64,000 nucleotides of DNA from contig NZ_BSCT01000002.1 of the NCBI RefSeq assembly GCF_030159255.1, positions 124,001 to 188,000 of the forward strand, given 5' to 3'. The notes beneath the pieces are model-generated. The model was not told the DNA's origin, ran no database searches, and saw only the letters and a list, made by a program, of their open reading frames with translations. Shown here in pieces: positions 34,083-43,052 of this stretch (position 1 is the first letter of the stretch; each line of letters opens with the position of its first letter). The DNA is from Bradyrhizobium sp. SSBR45G. GTDB taxonomy: Bacteria; Pseudomonadota; Alphaproteobacteria; Rhizobiales; Xanthobacteraceae. A program made the position numbers and the translations under genes.

Positions 34083-35366
34083 TTACGCGCTCAGCGCCTG
34101 CTCGAGGTCGGCGATCAAATCTTCCTTGTCCTCGATGCCGACGGAGATGCGCACGATGTCTGGTCCGGCGCCGGCCTTGATCTTCGAGGCGTCGTCGAGC
34201 TGGCTGTGGGTGGTCGAGGCCGGGTGGATCACCAGCGAGCGGGTGTCGCCGACATTGGCCAGATGCGAGAACAGCTTCAGGTTCGACACCAGCTTGACGC
34301 CGGCGTCGTAGCCGCCCTTGAGCGAGAAGGTGAACACGGCGCCTGCGCCCTTCGGCGAATATTTGCGGGCGAGCGCGTGATATTTGTCCTCGGGCAGGCC
34401 GGCATAGTTGACGGCGGCGACGGCCGGATGCCTGCTGAGATATTCGGCGACCGCCTTGGCATTGTCGCTGTGCTTCTGCACCCGCAGCGGCAAGGTCTCG
34501 ATGCCGGTCAGGATCAGGAAGGCGTTGAACGGCGACAGCGCAGGGCCAAGGTCGCGCAGGCCGAGCACGCGGCAGGCAATGGCGAAGGCGAAATTGCCGA
34601 ACGTCTCATGCAGCCGGATGCCGTGATATTCGGGACGCGGCTGCGTCAGCATCGGATATTTGTCGCCGCTGCCGGCCCAGTCGAAGGTGCCGGCGTCGAC
34701 GATGATGCCGCCGATCGAGTTGCCGTGCCCCCCTAAGAACTTGGTCAGCGAGTGTAGCACGATGTCGGCGCCGTGATCGATCGGGCGGATCAGATAGGGC
34801 GAGGCCAGCGTGTTGTCGACGATCAGCGGCACGCCGGCCTTGCGCGCGACCTGCGCGACCGCCTCGATGTCGGTGATGGTGCCGCCGGGATTGGCGATCG
34901 ACTCGATGAAGATCGCCTTGGTGCGCGGGCTCACCGCGGCCTCGAAGCTCGCGACGTCATCGGTGTCGGCCCACACCACGTTCCAGCCAAAGCTCTTGAA
35001 CGAATGCGTGAACTGGTTGATCGAGCCGCCATAGAGTTTTCGCGCAGCAATGAATTCGTCGCCAGGAGACAGCAGCTGCTGCAGCGCCACCACCTGCGCG
35101 GCATGGCCCGAGGCGACCGCGAGCGCGGCGGTGCCGCCCTCGAGCGCTGCGACGCGCTCCTCCAGCACGGCGTTGGTCGGATTGCCGATGCGGGTGTAGA
35201 TGTTGCCGAACGCCTGCAGGCCGAACAGCGAGGCGGCGTGGTCGGCATCGTTGAAGACGAATGAGGTCGTCTGATAGATCGGCGTCGCCCGCGCGCCGGT
35301 GGTCGGGTCAGGCTGGGCGCCGGCGTGAATGGCGAGGGTGGCAAATCCGGGGGCACGTTCGGTCAT
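34083..35366 (-). CDS. metY: O-acetylhomoserine aminocarboxypropyltransferase (O-acetylhomoserine sulfhydrylase)
   Basis: A 427-residue PLP enzyme of the Cys/Met metabolism family that makes homocysteine (or methionine) from O-acetylhomoserine and sulfide (or methanethiol). Recognisable are GARATPIYQTTSFVF near residue 24, YTRIGNPTNAVLEERVAALE near 57, SGHAAQVVAL near 87, the PLP-Lys segment HSLTKFLGGHGNSIGG near 205, and TTHSQLDDASK near 380. The gene starts at ATG 35366; the 40 extra open codons upstream are not conserved-looking. A CoA-binding-domain gene lies upstream in the same direction, a pairing common in alphaproteobacteria. Confidence 0.94.
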   Translation of the reverse strand: MTERAPGFATLAIHAGAQPDPTTGARATPIYQTTSFVFNDADHAASLFGLQAFGNIYTRIGNPTNAVLEERVAALEGGTAALAVASGHAAQVVALQQLLSPGDEFIAARKLYGGSINQFTHSFKSFGWNVVWADTDDVASFEAAVSPRTKAIFIESIANPGGTITDIEAVAQVARKAGVPLIVDNTLASPYLIRPIDHGADIVLHSLTKFLGGHGNSIGGIIVDAGTFDWAGSGDKYPMLTQPRPEYHGIRLHETFGNFAFAIACRVLGLRDLGPALSPFNAFLILTGIETLPLRVQKHSDNAKAVAEYLSRHPAVAAVNYAGLPEDKYHALARKYSPKGAGAVFTFSLKGGYDAGVKLVSNLKLFSHLANVGDTRSLVIHPASTTHSQLDDASKIKAGAGPDIVRISVGIEDKEDLIADLEQALSA

Positions 35367-35468
35367 GGTGTTTCCTCGTGGGCTTGATCCCTCGCGCGGC
35401 GGCGCCGGCCGGCACGGGGACGATGATGGGAGACGGTGTCGATAGCGCGCCTTCGTGCGCCTCCGCGT

Positions 35469-35504
35469 CATCCCGGCGGGGGACATTTGCCACCGGCCGG
35501 GATG
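35469..35504 (-). promoter_or_regulatory. Stem-loop in the metY leader region
   Basis: Nine perfect base pairs (CATCCCGGC / GCCGGGATG) enclose an 18-base loop, about 105 bases before the metY start. It does not match the SAM-II consensus (no conserved GCTAAA). It may be an unclassified leader structure or just another palindromic repeat. Confidence 0.35.
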
Positions 35505-35592
35505 GCGTCAAGGTGGGCAGCGACGATCAGTCGGATTTGAAATGCGTTGCTGTGTCGCGGCGTCGTCGCGACAGGTTCCTTTCGCAGATGCG

Positions 35593-36177
35593 TCAGGTGG
35601 GATCGCTTCTGTCCTTTGCGGCGCGGTCGGCCGCTGCCGTGGTGCCGCCGCCGACGCTGGTGCGATTCAGCGACAGCCGCATCCCTTGCGTCGGGATCGG
35701 CGCGCGCTTGGCGCTGATGGTGCGGGAGTTGACGCCCATCCAGGAAATCTCCGACGACAGCCGGCCATATTCGATCTTGGGGCAGCGGTTCATGACCACC
35801 TTCATCCCCGCCGCCTCGGCCTTTTCCGCCGCGGCATCGTCGCGCGCGCCGAGCTGCATCCAGATCACCTTGGGCAGCGGTGAGAGCTTTAGCGCCTCGT
35901 CGACCACGGGCATGATGTGCTGGGAGCTCCGGAAGATGTCGACCATGTCGAGCGGACGGCCGATGTCGGCGAGCGAGGCGACGAACGGCCGGCCCATCAG
36001 GCTCTTGCCGACATGGCCGGGGTTCACCGGGATCATGTCGTAGCCGCGCTGCACCAGATATTTGAAGGCGAAGAAGCTCGGCCGGATCTCCGACGGCGAG
36101 GCGCCGACCATCGCGATCACCTTCACGCCGTTGAGAATGCCGCGGATGTAGTCGTCGGGATAGGTGTCGTGATTCAT
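35593..36177 (-). CDS. CoA-binding-domain protein (YccU-like)
   Basis: 194 residues: a CoA_binding_2 Rossmann-type domain with IAMVGASPSEIRPSFFAFKYL near residue 22, GYDMIPVNPGHVGKSLMGRP near 45, PLDMVDIFRSSQHIMPVVDE near 73 and VIWMQLGARDDAAAEKAEAAG near 101, then MNRCPKIEYGRL. The final ~40 residues are an unconserved-looking tail. The ATG at 36177 fits the family start. It lies 226 bases before metY on the same strand. Its biochemical role is not established; the recurring link with metY suggests sulfur amino acid metabolism. Confidence 0.88.
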   Translation of the reverse strand: MNHDTYPDDYIRGILNGVKVIAMVGASPSEIRPSFFAFKYLVQRGYDMIPVNPGHVGKSLMGRPFVASLADIGRPLDMVDIFRSSQHIMPVVDEALKLSPLPKVIWMQLGARDDAAAEKAEAAGMKVVMNRCPKIEYGRLSSEISWMGVNSRTISAKRAPIPTQGMRLSLNRTSVGGGTTAAADRAAKDRSDPT

Positions 36178-36206
36178 GGGCGGTCTGCGCTTCTTATTAG
36201 TTGCTG

Positions 36207-36299
36207 TCATTCCGGGGCGTGCGCAGCACGAGCCCGGAATCCATAACCACGATCGGGAGTATGGATTCCGGGCTCGCCCTCCGGGCGCCCCGGAATGAC
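36207..36299. repeat. Palindromic element (GTCATTCCGGGGC...GCCCCGGAATGAC)
   Basis: Outer arms GTCATTCCGGGGCG and CGCCCCGGAATGAC, inner arms CCCGGAATCCATA and TATGGATTCCGGG. A third palindromic family, directly followed by a member of the first. Confidence 0.85.
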
Positions 36300-36313
36300 G
36301 AGGTTACAGAAGC

Positions 36314-36396
36314 CGTCTTTGCGAGGAGCACTTGCGACGAAGCAATCCAGGGGCTCGGGTGGGACTCTGGATTGCTTCGCTGCGCTCGCAATGACG
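36314..36396. repeat. Palindromic REP-like element (GTCATTGCGAG family, diverged)
   Basis: GTCTTTGCGAGGAGC...GAAGCAATCC with GGATTGCTTCGCTGCGCTCGCAATGAC. One base of the outer arm differs from the other copies. Confidence 0.8.
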
Positions 36397-36417
36397 GCGG
36401 AGAGAGCAGGGCGGAGG

Positions 36418-37239
36418 TCACTCATCCCGCCAAATCGGCGTCCGCTTCTCGATGAAGGCGCCGATGCCTTCTTCCGCGTCGCGGGCGAGCATGTTCTGCG
36501 TCATCACCTCTGCCGCATAACGATAGGCGTCGGCAAGGTTCATCTCGGCCTGGCGATAGAACGCCTCCTTGCCGAGCTTGATCGTATAGGCGGACTTGCG
36601 CGCCACTTGTTGAGCCAGCGCAATCGCCGCGTCGCGTTCCGTGCCCGGCGGAGCCACGCGGTTGATCAGGCCGATGTCGCGGGCGCGGGCGGCGGGAACC
36701 GGCTCGCCGGTGAGCAGCATCTCCATCGCCTGCTTGCGCGTTACGTTGCGCGACAGCGCCACCATCGGCGTCGAGCAGAACAGGCCGATGTCGACGCCGG
36801 GCGTCGCAAAGGCCGCCGCTTCCGAGGCGACGGCGAGATCGCAGCTCGCGACCAGCTGGCAGCCGGCGGCGGTGGCGATGCCCTGCACCGAGGCGACGAC
36901 GGGTTTCGGCAGCTGCACGATCGCCTGCATCATCGCGCTGCAGGCGTTCATCAGCTTGGCGAAGAAGGCGCGGCCGCGGTCGGCATCGCTGCGCCGTGCG
37001 GTGAGCTCCTTCAGGTCATGGCCGGCGCAGAAGGCGGGGCCATTGGCGGCAATCACCACGGCGCGCACCGCCTTGTCGGCGCCGATCTCGGCCAGCGCCT
37101 GGTGCAGCTCCGCGATCAAGGCCTCCGACAGGCTGTTGCGCTGCGCCGGCCGGTTCAGCGTCAGCACCGCGACGGGACCGGCCATGGCGCGCAACAGGAT
37201 CGGCGCGTGGGCAGCATCGGCAAGGGCAGGAGCAGACAT
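36418..37239 (-). CDS. Enoyl-CoA hydratase/isomerase family protein
   Basis: 273-residue crotonase fold. VAVLTLNRPAQRNSLSEALI near residue 23 opens the domain; AFCAGHDLKEL near 70 forms the first oxyanion-hole strand; VASVQGIATAAGCQLVASCDL near 113 is the second; FATPGVDIGLF follows. The segment is close to human ECHDC3-type hydratases (GHDLKE in place of GADIKE), and the usual catalytic Glu pair is not evident, so activity is uncertain. The ATG at 37239 gives the conserved N-terminus. It diverges from the PaaI-type thioesterase gene, which suggests a shared acyl-CoA role. Confidence 0.88.
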   Translation of the reverse strand: MSAPALADAAHAPILLRAMAGPVAVLTLNRPAQRNSLSEALIAELHQALAEIGADKAVRAVVIAANGPAFCAGHDLKELTARRSDADRGRAFFAKLMNACSAMMQAIVQLPKPVVASVQGIATAAGCQLVASCDLAVASEAAAFATPGVDIGLFCSTPMVALSRNVTRKQAMEMLLTGEPVPAARARDIGLINRVAPPGTERDAAIALAQQVARKSAYTIKLGKEAFYRQAEMNLADAYRYAAEVMTQNMLARDAEEGIGAFIEKRTPIWRDE

Positions 37240-37308
37240 GCGATTTCCGTGTGGGCGGGTGGTTGGCGCTGATGTAACACAAGCGCAAAGGCGAGAGCAG
37301 GGGGAGAC

Positions 37309-37737
37309 ATGACGGCGAAGATGACGATCGCGGAGCTGGAAGCGTTCCTGCACGCGGAATTTCCGCAGGCGTTCCGCACCGGCGGCGACATCTCGATCGA
37401 GAGCGCCGATGGCAAGAGCTGCCGGATGCGCCAGCGCTTCAATGAGCGCATGCTGCGTCCCGGCGGCACAGTCTCCGGACCGACCTTGATGGCGCTGGCG
37501 GATTTCGCGATGTACGTGGTGCTGTTGTCGGCGATCGGCCCGGTCGGGCTCGCGGTGACGACGAATCTCAACATCAACTTCCTGCGCAAGGGCGCGGCCG
37601 GCGCCGACGTGTTCGCCGAGGCGCGGCTGCTCAAGCTCGGCAAGCGGCTGGCGGTCGGCGAAGTCACGCTGTTGTCAGGGGAATCGCCCGATCCGATCGC
37701 CCATGTCACGGCCACCTATTCCATTCCGAATGCGTGA
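37309..37737 (+). CDS. PaaI-family hotdog-fold thioesterase
   Basis: 142 residues. RPGGTVSGPTLMALADFAMY near residue 44 is the hotdog helix with the catalytic-type Asp (ADFAMY), followed by LAVTTNLNINFLRKGAAGAD near 80 and LKLGKRLAVGEVTLLS near 105. Such enzymes hydrolyse acyl- or aryl-CoA thioesters. GGGGGAG precedes the ATG closely. It is divergent from the enoyl-CoA hydratase gene across 69 bases, so the pair may be coregulated. An AT-rich stretch follows its stop. Confidence 0.88.
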   Translation: MTAKMTIAELEAFLHAEFPQAFRTGGDISIESADGKSCRMRQRFNERMLRPGGTVSGPTLMALADFAMYVVLLSAIGPVGLAVTTNLNINFLRKGAAGADVFAEARLLKLGKRLAVGEVTLLSGESPDPIAHVTATYSIPNA

Positions 37738-37809
37738 GGTTTTCGAGGGTATTATTGCACCATATTTATAAGCGCATGATTTTATTGAAGTAATTTTGCG
37801 TTGGTGGCG

Positions 37810-37838
37810 TTGACGAATGCGGGGCGCTTCTCTAGAAG
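37810..37838 (+). promoter_or_regulatory. Candidate housekeeping promoter of rplM-rpsI
   Basis: TTGACG (37810-37815), a 17-base spacer and TAGAAG (37833-37838), 58 bases before the rplM start. The upstream 37745-37800 stretch is strongly AT-rich, as an UP-like element would be. Confidence 0.5.
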
Positions 37839-37895
37839 CTGCGACCAGTTCGGCGCGTCAGCCGCGCCGCATTCTCCCTGTCACGGATATCTCTC

Positions 37896-38360
37896 ATGAA
37901 AACCTTTTCGGCAAAGCCGGCCGAGGTCCAGAAAAAGTGGGTCGTGATCGACGCCAAGGGTCTGGTCGTCGGTCGTCTCGCTACGCTGGTCGCGATGCGG
38001 CTGCGCGGCAAGCACCTCCCGATCTACACCCCGCATGTCGACTGCGGCGACAACGTCATCATCGTCAATGCCGCGCATGCCGTGCTGACCGGCCGCAAGC
38101 GCGAGCAGAAGGTGTACTACAAGCACACCGGCTATGTCGGTCACGTCAAGGAGCGCACCGCGCGCCAGATCCTCGAGGGCCGCTTCCCGGAGCGCGTGAT
38201 CGAGAAGGCCATCGAGCGCATGATCCCGCGCGGGCCGCTCGGCCGCGTGCAGATGGGCAATCTGCGTGTCTATGGCGGACCGGATCATCCGCACGAGGCG
38301 CAGAGCCCCGAGAAGCTCGACATCGCGAAGTTGAACCGCAAGAACACGAGGGCCGCATAA
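37896..38360 (+). CDS. rplM: 50S ribosomal protein L13
   Basis: 154 residues, normal for the family plus a short alphaproteobacterial tail. Signature segments are [17 protein letters not shown] near residue 14, [18 protein letters not shown] near 51, [16 protein letters not shown] near 71, and [16 protein letters not shown] near 107 (the L13 signature). It binds 23S rRNA early in 50S assembly. The rpsI gene starts 1 base after its stop, the conserved rplM-rpsI operon. Confidence 0.98.
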   Translation: MKTFSAKPAEVQKKWVVIDAKGLVVGRLATLVAMRLRGKHLPIYTPHVDCGDNVIIVNAAHAVLTGRKREQKVYYKHTGYVGHVKERTARQILEGRFPERVIEKAIERMIPRGPLGRVQMGNLRVYGGPDHPHEAQSPEKLDIAKLNRKNTRAA

Positions 38361-38361
38361 G

Positions 38362-38844
38362 ATGGCCGAAAGCATCCAGTCTCTCGATCAGCTGTCGCAG
38401 CTCAAGGGCGCGGTTTCCGCTCCGGACGCTCCGAAGTATGAGAAGAAGGTCGACAAGTTCGGCCGCGCCTATGCCACCGGCAAGCGCAAGGACGCGGTCG
38501 CCCGCGTCTGGATCAAGCCGGGCTCCGGCAAGGTCACCGTCAACACCCGCGACATCGAGGTCTACTTCGCCCGTCCGGTGCTGCGCATGATGATCGAGCA
38601 GCCGATGGTCGTCGCCGCCCGCAAGGGCCAGTACGACGTCATCTGCACGGTCGCCGGCGGCGGCCTGTCCGGCCAGGCCGGCGCGGTCCGTCACGGCCTG
38701 TCCAAGGCGCTGACCAATTTCGAGCCGGAGCTGCGCGGCGTCCTCAAGAAGGGCGGCTTCCTGACCCGCGACTCGCGCGTCGTCGAGCGTAAGAAGTACG
38801 GCAAGGCCAAGGCCCGCCGCTCCTTCCAGTTCTCGAAGCGCTGA
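38362..38844 (+). CDS. rpsI: 30S ribosomal protein S9
   Basis: 160 residues. An alphaproteobacterial N-terminal extension of about 30 residues is followed by [40 protein letters not shown] (the S9 signature region near residue 95) and the basic tail [17 protein letters not shown], whose last Lys-Arg contacts P-site tRNA. Cotranscribed with rplM. A strong intrinsic terminator lies 45 bases downstream. Confidence 0.98.
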   Translation: MAESIQSLDQLSQLKGAVSAPDAPKYEKKVDKFGRAYATGKRKDAVARVWIKPGSGKVTVNTRDIEVYFARPVLRMMIEQPMVVAARKGQYDVICTVAGGGLSGQAGAVRHGLSKALTNFEPELRGVLKKGGFLTRDSRVVERKKYGKAKARRSFQFSKR

Positions 38845-38888
38845 TTTTGGCGATCCGGCTGTGGCCGGATCCGTCAGTTACCCATACG

Positions 38889-38921
38889 AACGGGCGCCCT
38901 CGCGGGCGCCCGTTTTGTTTT
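38889..38921 (+). terminator. Intrinsic terminator of rplM-rpsI
   Basis: A perfect 10-bp stem, ACGGGCGCCC / GGGCGCCCGT, with a TCGC loop, followed by TTTTGTTTT. Nearly the same stem (AGGGCGCCCC) is used after glnA. Confidence 0.92.
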
Positions 38922-38946
38922 GCGTGGGTTGATTTGCGTGGGTTGA

Positions 38947-41037
38947 TCAGGCGCTGGCGCGGCGCGCCGTCAGCCACTGGCTCGGCGCCAGCGGCTTCGC
39001 CACCACGCGCACCTCGCCGATGCTGCCGATGAAGCCGTCCGACGGCGCGCGATCCCACCAGCCGCAGCCGAGCGCCCAGGGCTGCGACGCCGCGACGCTG
39101 GCAAGACCGTTGCCGCCGATCACGCTGCGCACCACCGGCGCGCCCTCGATATAGAGCACGGTCGAATTGTCGCTGGGATCGTTGACGATCGCGAGGTGAT
39201 ACCAGGTGTCGAGCATGATCTCGCCGGACCAGTCGGTCTGCGGCTGCTTGGTCGCGCTCGACGGCACCACCTCCCACTGCACCTCGCGCAGGTTGGAGAT
39301 CGCGAACAGGATCGGCGGCGATTCCAGATCGCCGCCGGCATAGCCCGGCAGCCAGCCGCGGTTGCCGAAGCGGGTCAGGATGTTGCACCAGGCGTGGTCG
39401 GCCGCCTTCCAGTTCGGATCGATCTTGATGAAGGCTTCGACCGTGTAGCCCGCCGCGAACGTCGCCGCGTTGATCGGCGCGTTGACGGCGGTGGTGAACC
39501 AGCTGAAGCGGCCGGCGCCCTGGTGGGTGGTGTTGAGGAACTGCACGCTGCCCGGCGCCGACGACAGCCGGTGCCTGTCGGTGGTGAAGACGACGTCGGC
39601 GACTTGCGCCGCGCCGGCGAGCGAGGCACGCTGCATCGGATTGGCGGCGGTGAGATCAGCCAGCGCGGTGCCGGCGGCGACGGCCTTGCCGATCGCGGTC
39701 GCATCGATCCGCCAATGCGCGACGGTCTCGGCGATGACAGGATAGTCCTGTGCGTTGGCCGGCGGCACCACGACCGGATCGGGCGCCTCGGTGTAGTTGG
39801 CGTAGAGGTCCTCCTTCACCCGCGGCAGGATCGGCGTGCCGGCGAAGGCCGGCAGGTGGCAGAAATGGGTGAAGCGCGCAAAGCGACGCTGGAAGTCGAT
39901 GGGAATCGAGAACGCGTGGTTGTCCTCGGTCAGCCACGCGCGGTCGAACTGCTTCAGGCTGTCCTTCGGCTTCTCGACCACCCAGGGCGAGAACGAGGCG
40001 ACGTCGATCTTGTTGGCCGTGAAGTCGAACTCGTACAGCCGCATCAGGCCGTTGCCGCCCTGATAGGCCATCTGATAGTCGACGACCATCTCGTGCACGG
40101 GATTGTGGAAGTCGTTGAACTTCACAAGATGCGCGCCGCCGTGATAGTGGCCGTTGAGCGTCATGAAGATCTGGTCGTTGCTGCGGATCAGCTTGTCCCA
40201 CAGATACTGGCCGTAGGCGACTTCCAGCGGGCTGACGCCGTCATTGGCGATGTTGAGCAGCTGGTGGTTGGCGAGGATCACCGGCAGCATCGGGTAGCGC
40301 GCGATCATGCTGCGCGCCCAGGCGATCGCGTCGTCCGAGGCGCGCCACGATAGCGACAGCACCATGAAGCTGACGCCGCAGGCGTGGAACACATGCGCTT
40401 CGTGCCAGCCGCTCGGATGCCGCTCCAGGAAGGTCCGCTGCTTCGCGGCGCGGCTGGTCGGGAACCAGGACAAATACGGCTCGGACGCGCCGCGCTGCGC
40501 GTCGGTGCCCGAACTCTGGCTCGCCGCGCTCTCGAACTCCAAGGCCTGCAGCACGTCGTGATTGCCGGCGAGCACCGAATAGGGCCGGCCGACATTTTCC
40601 AAGAGCTTCATCGCGGCATCGGCGACCGCCCATTGCTGCGGATGCTTGGACTGGTCGACGACGTCGCCGAGATGGATCGTGAACGGGATGTGGTATTTCG
40701 CGGCATTGTCGACGATGAACTGCGTCTGCGCCGGGTAGGGCGTGCTGCCATATTGGCGCTGATAGGCCTGGCCTTCCTCCGATGTCGCATAGCGCGAATA
40801 GAATTGCGTATCGGGCAGCACGGCGAGCGCGAAGCTGGTGGTGACCCGGTGATGGTGGTGAAGCATGCGCCAATGCGCGTGCGCTGCCTGGCCCGGCAGC
40901 AGGCCGGCGCCGAGGCCGAGCGCCGAGACGCCCATGGCGTTGCGCAGCAGCGTGCGGCGGTCGACGCGCTGCGGTTCGCGCGATGACTCGTCGCCTGCGG
41001 CGTGGTTATCGTTCGATGAATCGTTTTCGAAAGACAT
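38947..41037 (-). CDS. Tat-exported metallophosphoesterase with C-terminal LamG-like domain
   Basis: 696 residues. The N-terminus has a twin-arginine signal (DRRTLLRNAMGVSALGLGAG). The calcineurin-like domain shows AVLPDTQFYSR, IHLGDVVDQSKH, LAGNHDVLQ, LANHQLLN and LNGHYHGGAH, which supply the two-metal ligands. Residues about 480-690 resemble a concanavalin/LamG sandwich (AAGYTVEAFIKIDPNWK, DTWYHLAIVNDPSDNSTVLY), typical of carbohydrate or surface binding. It is therefore a periplasmic or secreted phosphoesterase. Start chosen at ATG 41037, which puts the Tat motif near residue 28. It converges on rpsI past the terminator. Confidence 0.87.
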   Translation of the reverse strand: MSFENDSSNDNHAAGDESSREPQRVDRRTLLRNAMGVSALGLGAGLLPGQAAHAHWRMLHHHHRVTTSFALAVLPDTQFYSRYATSEEGQAYQRQYGSTPYPAQTQFIVDNAAKYHIPFTIHLGDVVDQSKHPQQWAVADAAMKLLENVGRPYSVLAGNHDVLQALEFESAASQSSGTDAQRGASEPYLSWFPTSRAAKQRTFLERHPSGWHEAHVFHACGVSFMVLSLSWRASDDAIAWARSMIARYPMLPVILANHQLLNIANDGVSPLEVAYGQYLWDKLIRSNDQIFMTLNGHYHGGAHLVKFNDFHNPVHEMVVDYQMAYQGGNGLMRLYEFDFTANKIDVASFSPWVVEKPKDSLKQFDRAWLTEDNHAFSIPIDFQRRFARFTHFCHLPAFAGTPILPRVKEDLYANYTEAPDPVVVPPANAQDYPVIAETVAHWRIDATAIGKAVAAGTALADLTAANPMQRASLAGAAQVADVVFTTDRHRLSSAPGSVQFLNTTHQGAGRFSWFTTAVNAPINAATFAAGYTVEAFIKIDPNWKAADHAWCNILTRFGNRGWLPGYAGGDLESPPILFAISNLREVQWEVVPSSATKQPQTDWSGEIMLDTWYHLAIVNDPSDNSTVLYIEGAPVVRSVIGGNGLASVAASQPWALGCGWWDRAPSDGFIGSIGEVRVVAKPLAPSQWLTARRASA

Positions 41038-41424
41038 GATCGTCCCACCCTCGAGCGGCACGTCGTGCCGCGACCGCATCCTGTTAGGGAGGGATGATCT
41101 CAAATTTGAGAAGGTTTCTTATCGTTTCGGTGAGGCTTTGCTGCAACCCGCCGAAATCGGCGGTTTGATCGACTCGACGTGCAACTACTAATGAGAGATG
41201 ATGCGATGGGCGCAACCGAGACGGGCGCAGATCTCTCGCCTGCCTCTCGTTATTGAATCCTGTTTGCAGGAATCTGCGCGGCAAATTGCCGGCGAGTTGA
41301 TGTGAGTTTTCCAGAAAACTGACGCGTGCGTGCAAACCCATTTCGAACAGGCCACCCGGTACGCTGCTCGAGATAAGGCCGCGCTAACCTAAGTTCCGCG
41401 CTGCCGCAGCAACTGAGGTGACGG
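41038..41424. other. Divergent intergenic region
   Basis: 387 bases between the metallophosphoesterase and the diguanylate cyclase. No gene is supportable. The part 41090-41200 is relatively AT-rich and may hold the metallophosphoesterase promoter. Confidence 0.5.
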
Positions 41425-42651
41425 ATGGCGCTCGACAGCCTGACGCTCGACATCGTAGCGACGATGGTCGCGGCCCTGCTTGGCGCCATGTTGCTGCATT
41501 TCGGCCGGCAGGAGAATACGCCGGCGCTGCGCTGGTGGGGCGCCGCCTACATCCTCGGCGCCGCCGCGATCGCGCTGTGGACGCTCGTCGCCGACATCTA
41601 TGGCGAGGTGGTCTCGCTGCTCCTGAGCTCGATCGGGCTGATCGCCACCGCCATGGTGTGGACCGCCGCGCGCGTGTTCCACGGCAAGTCGCCGAGCCTC
41701 GCAGGGCTCGTGCTCGGCGCGATCGTCTGGATCGCGAGCGGCATGCTACTCGATCCCGCGGCGCAGGCGCTGCGGCTGACGATCGGCGCAGCCATCGTCG
41801 TGATCTATGCCACGCTCACCGCGGCCGAGCTGTGGCAGGAGCGGCGCCGCACGCTGCACAGGCGCTGGCCTGCAGTGCTGGTGCCGGCGATGCACGGCTT
41901 CGTGCTGATGCTGCCGATCCTGCTCGGCAACGCGCTGCGCGAGTCCGACGGCGCCTTCGCCGCCGCCTGGGTGACGATCTTCTCGATCGAGCTCGTGCTG
42001 TACGCGGTCGGCACCGTGTTCGTGATCTTCATGCTGGTGTCCGAGCGCATCGTCAGCGCCCACAAGCGCGCGGCGACCACCGATCCCTTGACGGGGCTGC
42101 TCAACCGCCGCGGCTTCGCGGAGGCTTGCGCGCAACTGATCGAACGCGAAGCGCGGGCGCAGCGGCCGGTCAGCGTGCTGATCTTCGACATCGATCACTT
42201 CAAGTCGATCAACGATCGCTTCGGCCATGCCGAGGGCGACGAGGTGCTGAAGATCTTCGCCACCGCCGTGGTCAACAATCTCAGGCTGACCGATCTGTCC
42301 GGGCGGATCGGTGGCGAGGAGTTCGCGGCCCTCCTGCCGTGCTCGATCGAGGAGGCGATGGTCGCGGCCGAGCGCGTCCGCGAAGCCTTCGCCGCCTCGG
42401 GCGTGGTGTGCGAGGACAAGCCGGTCGACACCACCGTCAGCATCGGGGTGGCGGGGGGACCTGCGGGCACCGATCTCGACGTGCTGCTCGCCGCTGCCGA
42501 CACCGCGCTCTACAAGGCCAAGCGTTCCGGCCGTAACCGGGTCGAGGCCTCCGCCGAGCTGCCGCTGTCGCTTGAACGCTACCGCCGTCAGCGCGCGGCC
42601 GCGGCGACCGCCGCCCCGCCGTCCTCCAACCATGCCGTCATCTCCGGCTGA
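41425..42651 (+). CDS. Membrane-anchored diguanylate cyclase (GGDEF)
   Basis: 408 residues. About six membrane segments fill residues 10-210. The GGDEF domain follows with DPLTGLLNRRGFAEAC near residue 224, the Mg-binding Asp in LIFDIDHFKSINDRFGH near 254, the active-site GGEEF at 296-300 and the inhibitory I-site RLTD at 287-290, five residues before it. It should make c-di-GMP from two GTP and be product-inhibited. No periplasmic sensor of known type is seen; the membrane part is the likely sensor. The ribosome site GAGGTGA is good. Confidence 0.93.
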   Translation: MALDSLTLDIVATMVAALLGAMLLHFGRQENTPALRWWGAAYILGAAAIALWTLVADIYGEVVSLLLSSIGLIATAMVWTAARVFHGKSPSLAGLVLGAIVWIASGMLLDPAAQALRLTIGAAIVVIYATLTAAELWQERRRTLHRRWPAVLVPAMHGFVLMLPILLGNALRESDGAFAAAWVTIFSIELVLYAVGTVFVIFMLVSERIVSAHKRAATTDPLTGLLNRRGFAEACAQLIEREARAQRPVSVLIFDIDHFKSINDRFGHAEGDEVLKIFATAVVNNLRLTDLSGRIGGEEFAALLPCSIEEAMVAAERVREAFAASGVVCEDKPVDTTVSIGVAGGPAGTDLDVLLAAADTALYKAKRSGRNRVEASAELPLSLERYRRQRAAAATAAPPSSNHAVISG

Positions 42652-42718
42652 CCCGCGGCTTTCGCTCGCCTGAGGTCTGGGCTAGACAGGCGCTCCACAT
42701 CAGGGAGGCCGCCAGACC

Positions 42719-43021
42719 ATGATCACGGAAATCGCCCAGATCGACGTCAAGCCCGGCTCGGAGACGGATTTCGAGGCCGCGGTCGCCAAGGCGCGCGCTG
42801 CCTTCGGCCGCTCCAAGGGCTTCCACGGCTTCGAGCTGCACAAATCGATCGAGAAGCCGCAGCGCTATCGTCTCATGGTGAAGTGGGAGACGCTGGAGAA
42901 CCACACGGTGGATTTCCGCGGCTCCGAGAACTTCACCGAATGGCGCGGCCTTGTCGGGCAATATTTTGCATCGCCTCCGGAGGTCGAGCACACCGAGACG
43001 GTGCTGACCTCTGCCGGCTGA
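42719..43021 (+). CDS. Antibiotic-biosynthesis-monooxygenase-fold (ABM) small protein
   Basis: 100 residues. The pattern ITEIAQIDVKPGSETDFEAA, HGFELHKSIEKPQRYRLMVKWE and NHTVDFRGSENFTEWRGL matches the dimeric ferredoxin-like ABM fold. Members include heme-degrading, quinol-oxidising and many uncharacterised proteins; none of the residues here settles the activity. GGGAGG precedes the ATG. It is followed by the HD-type gene 31 bases on, so the two are probably one transcript. Confidence 0.82.
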   Translation: MITEIAQIDVKPGSETDFEAAVAKARAAFGRSKGFHGFELHKSIEKPQRYRLMVKWETLENHTVDFRGSENFTEWRGLVGQYFASPPEVEHTETVLTSAG

Positions 43022-43052
43022 ACCACTGCAAAAAGCCGCAGCGGAGCGCGCC

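Noticed and set aside
35367..35592. SAM-II riboswitch before metY
   Set aside because: The region has a stem-loop but not the conserved pseudoknot sequences of SAM-II as I know them (no GCTAAA-type 3' strand).
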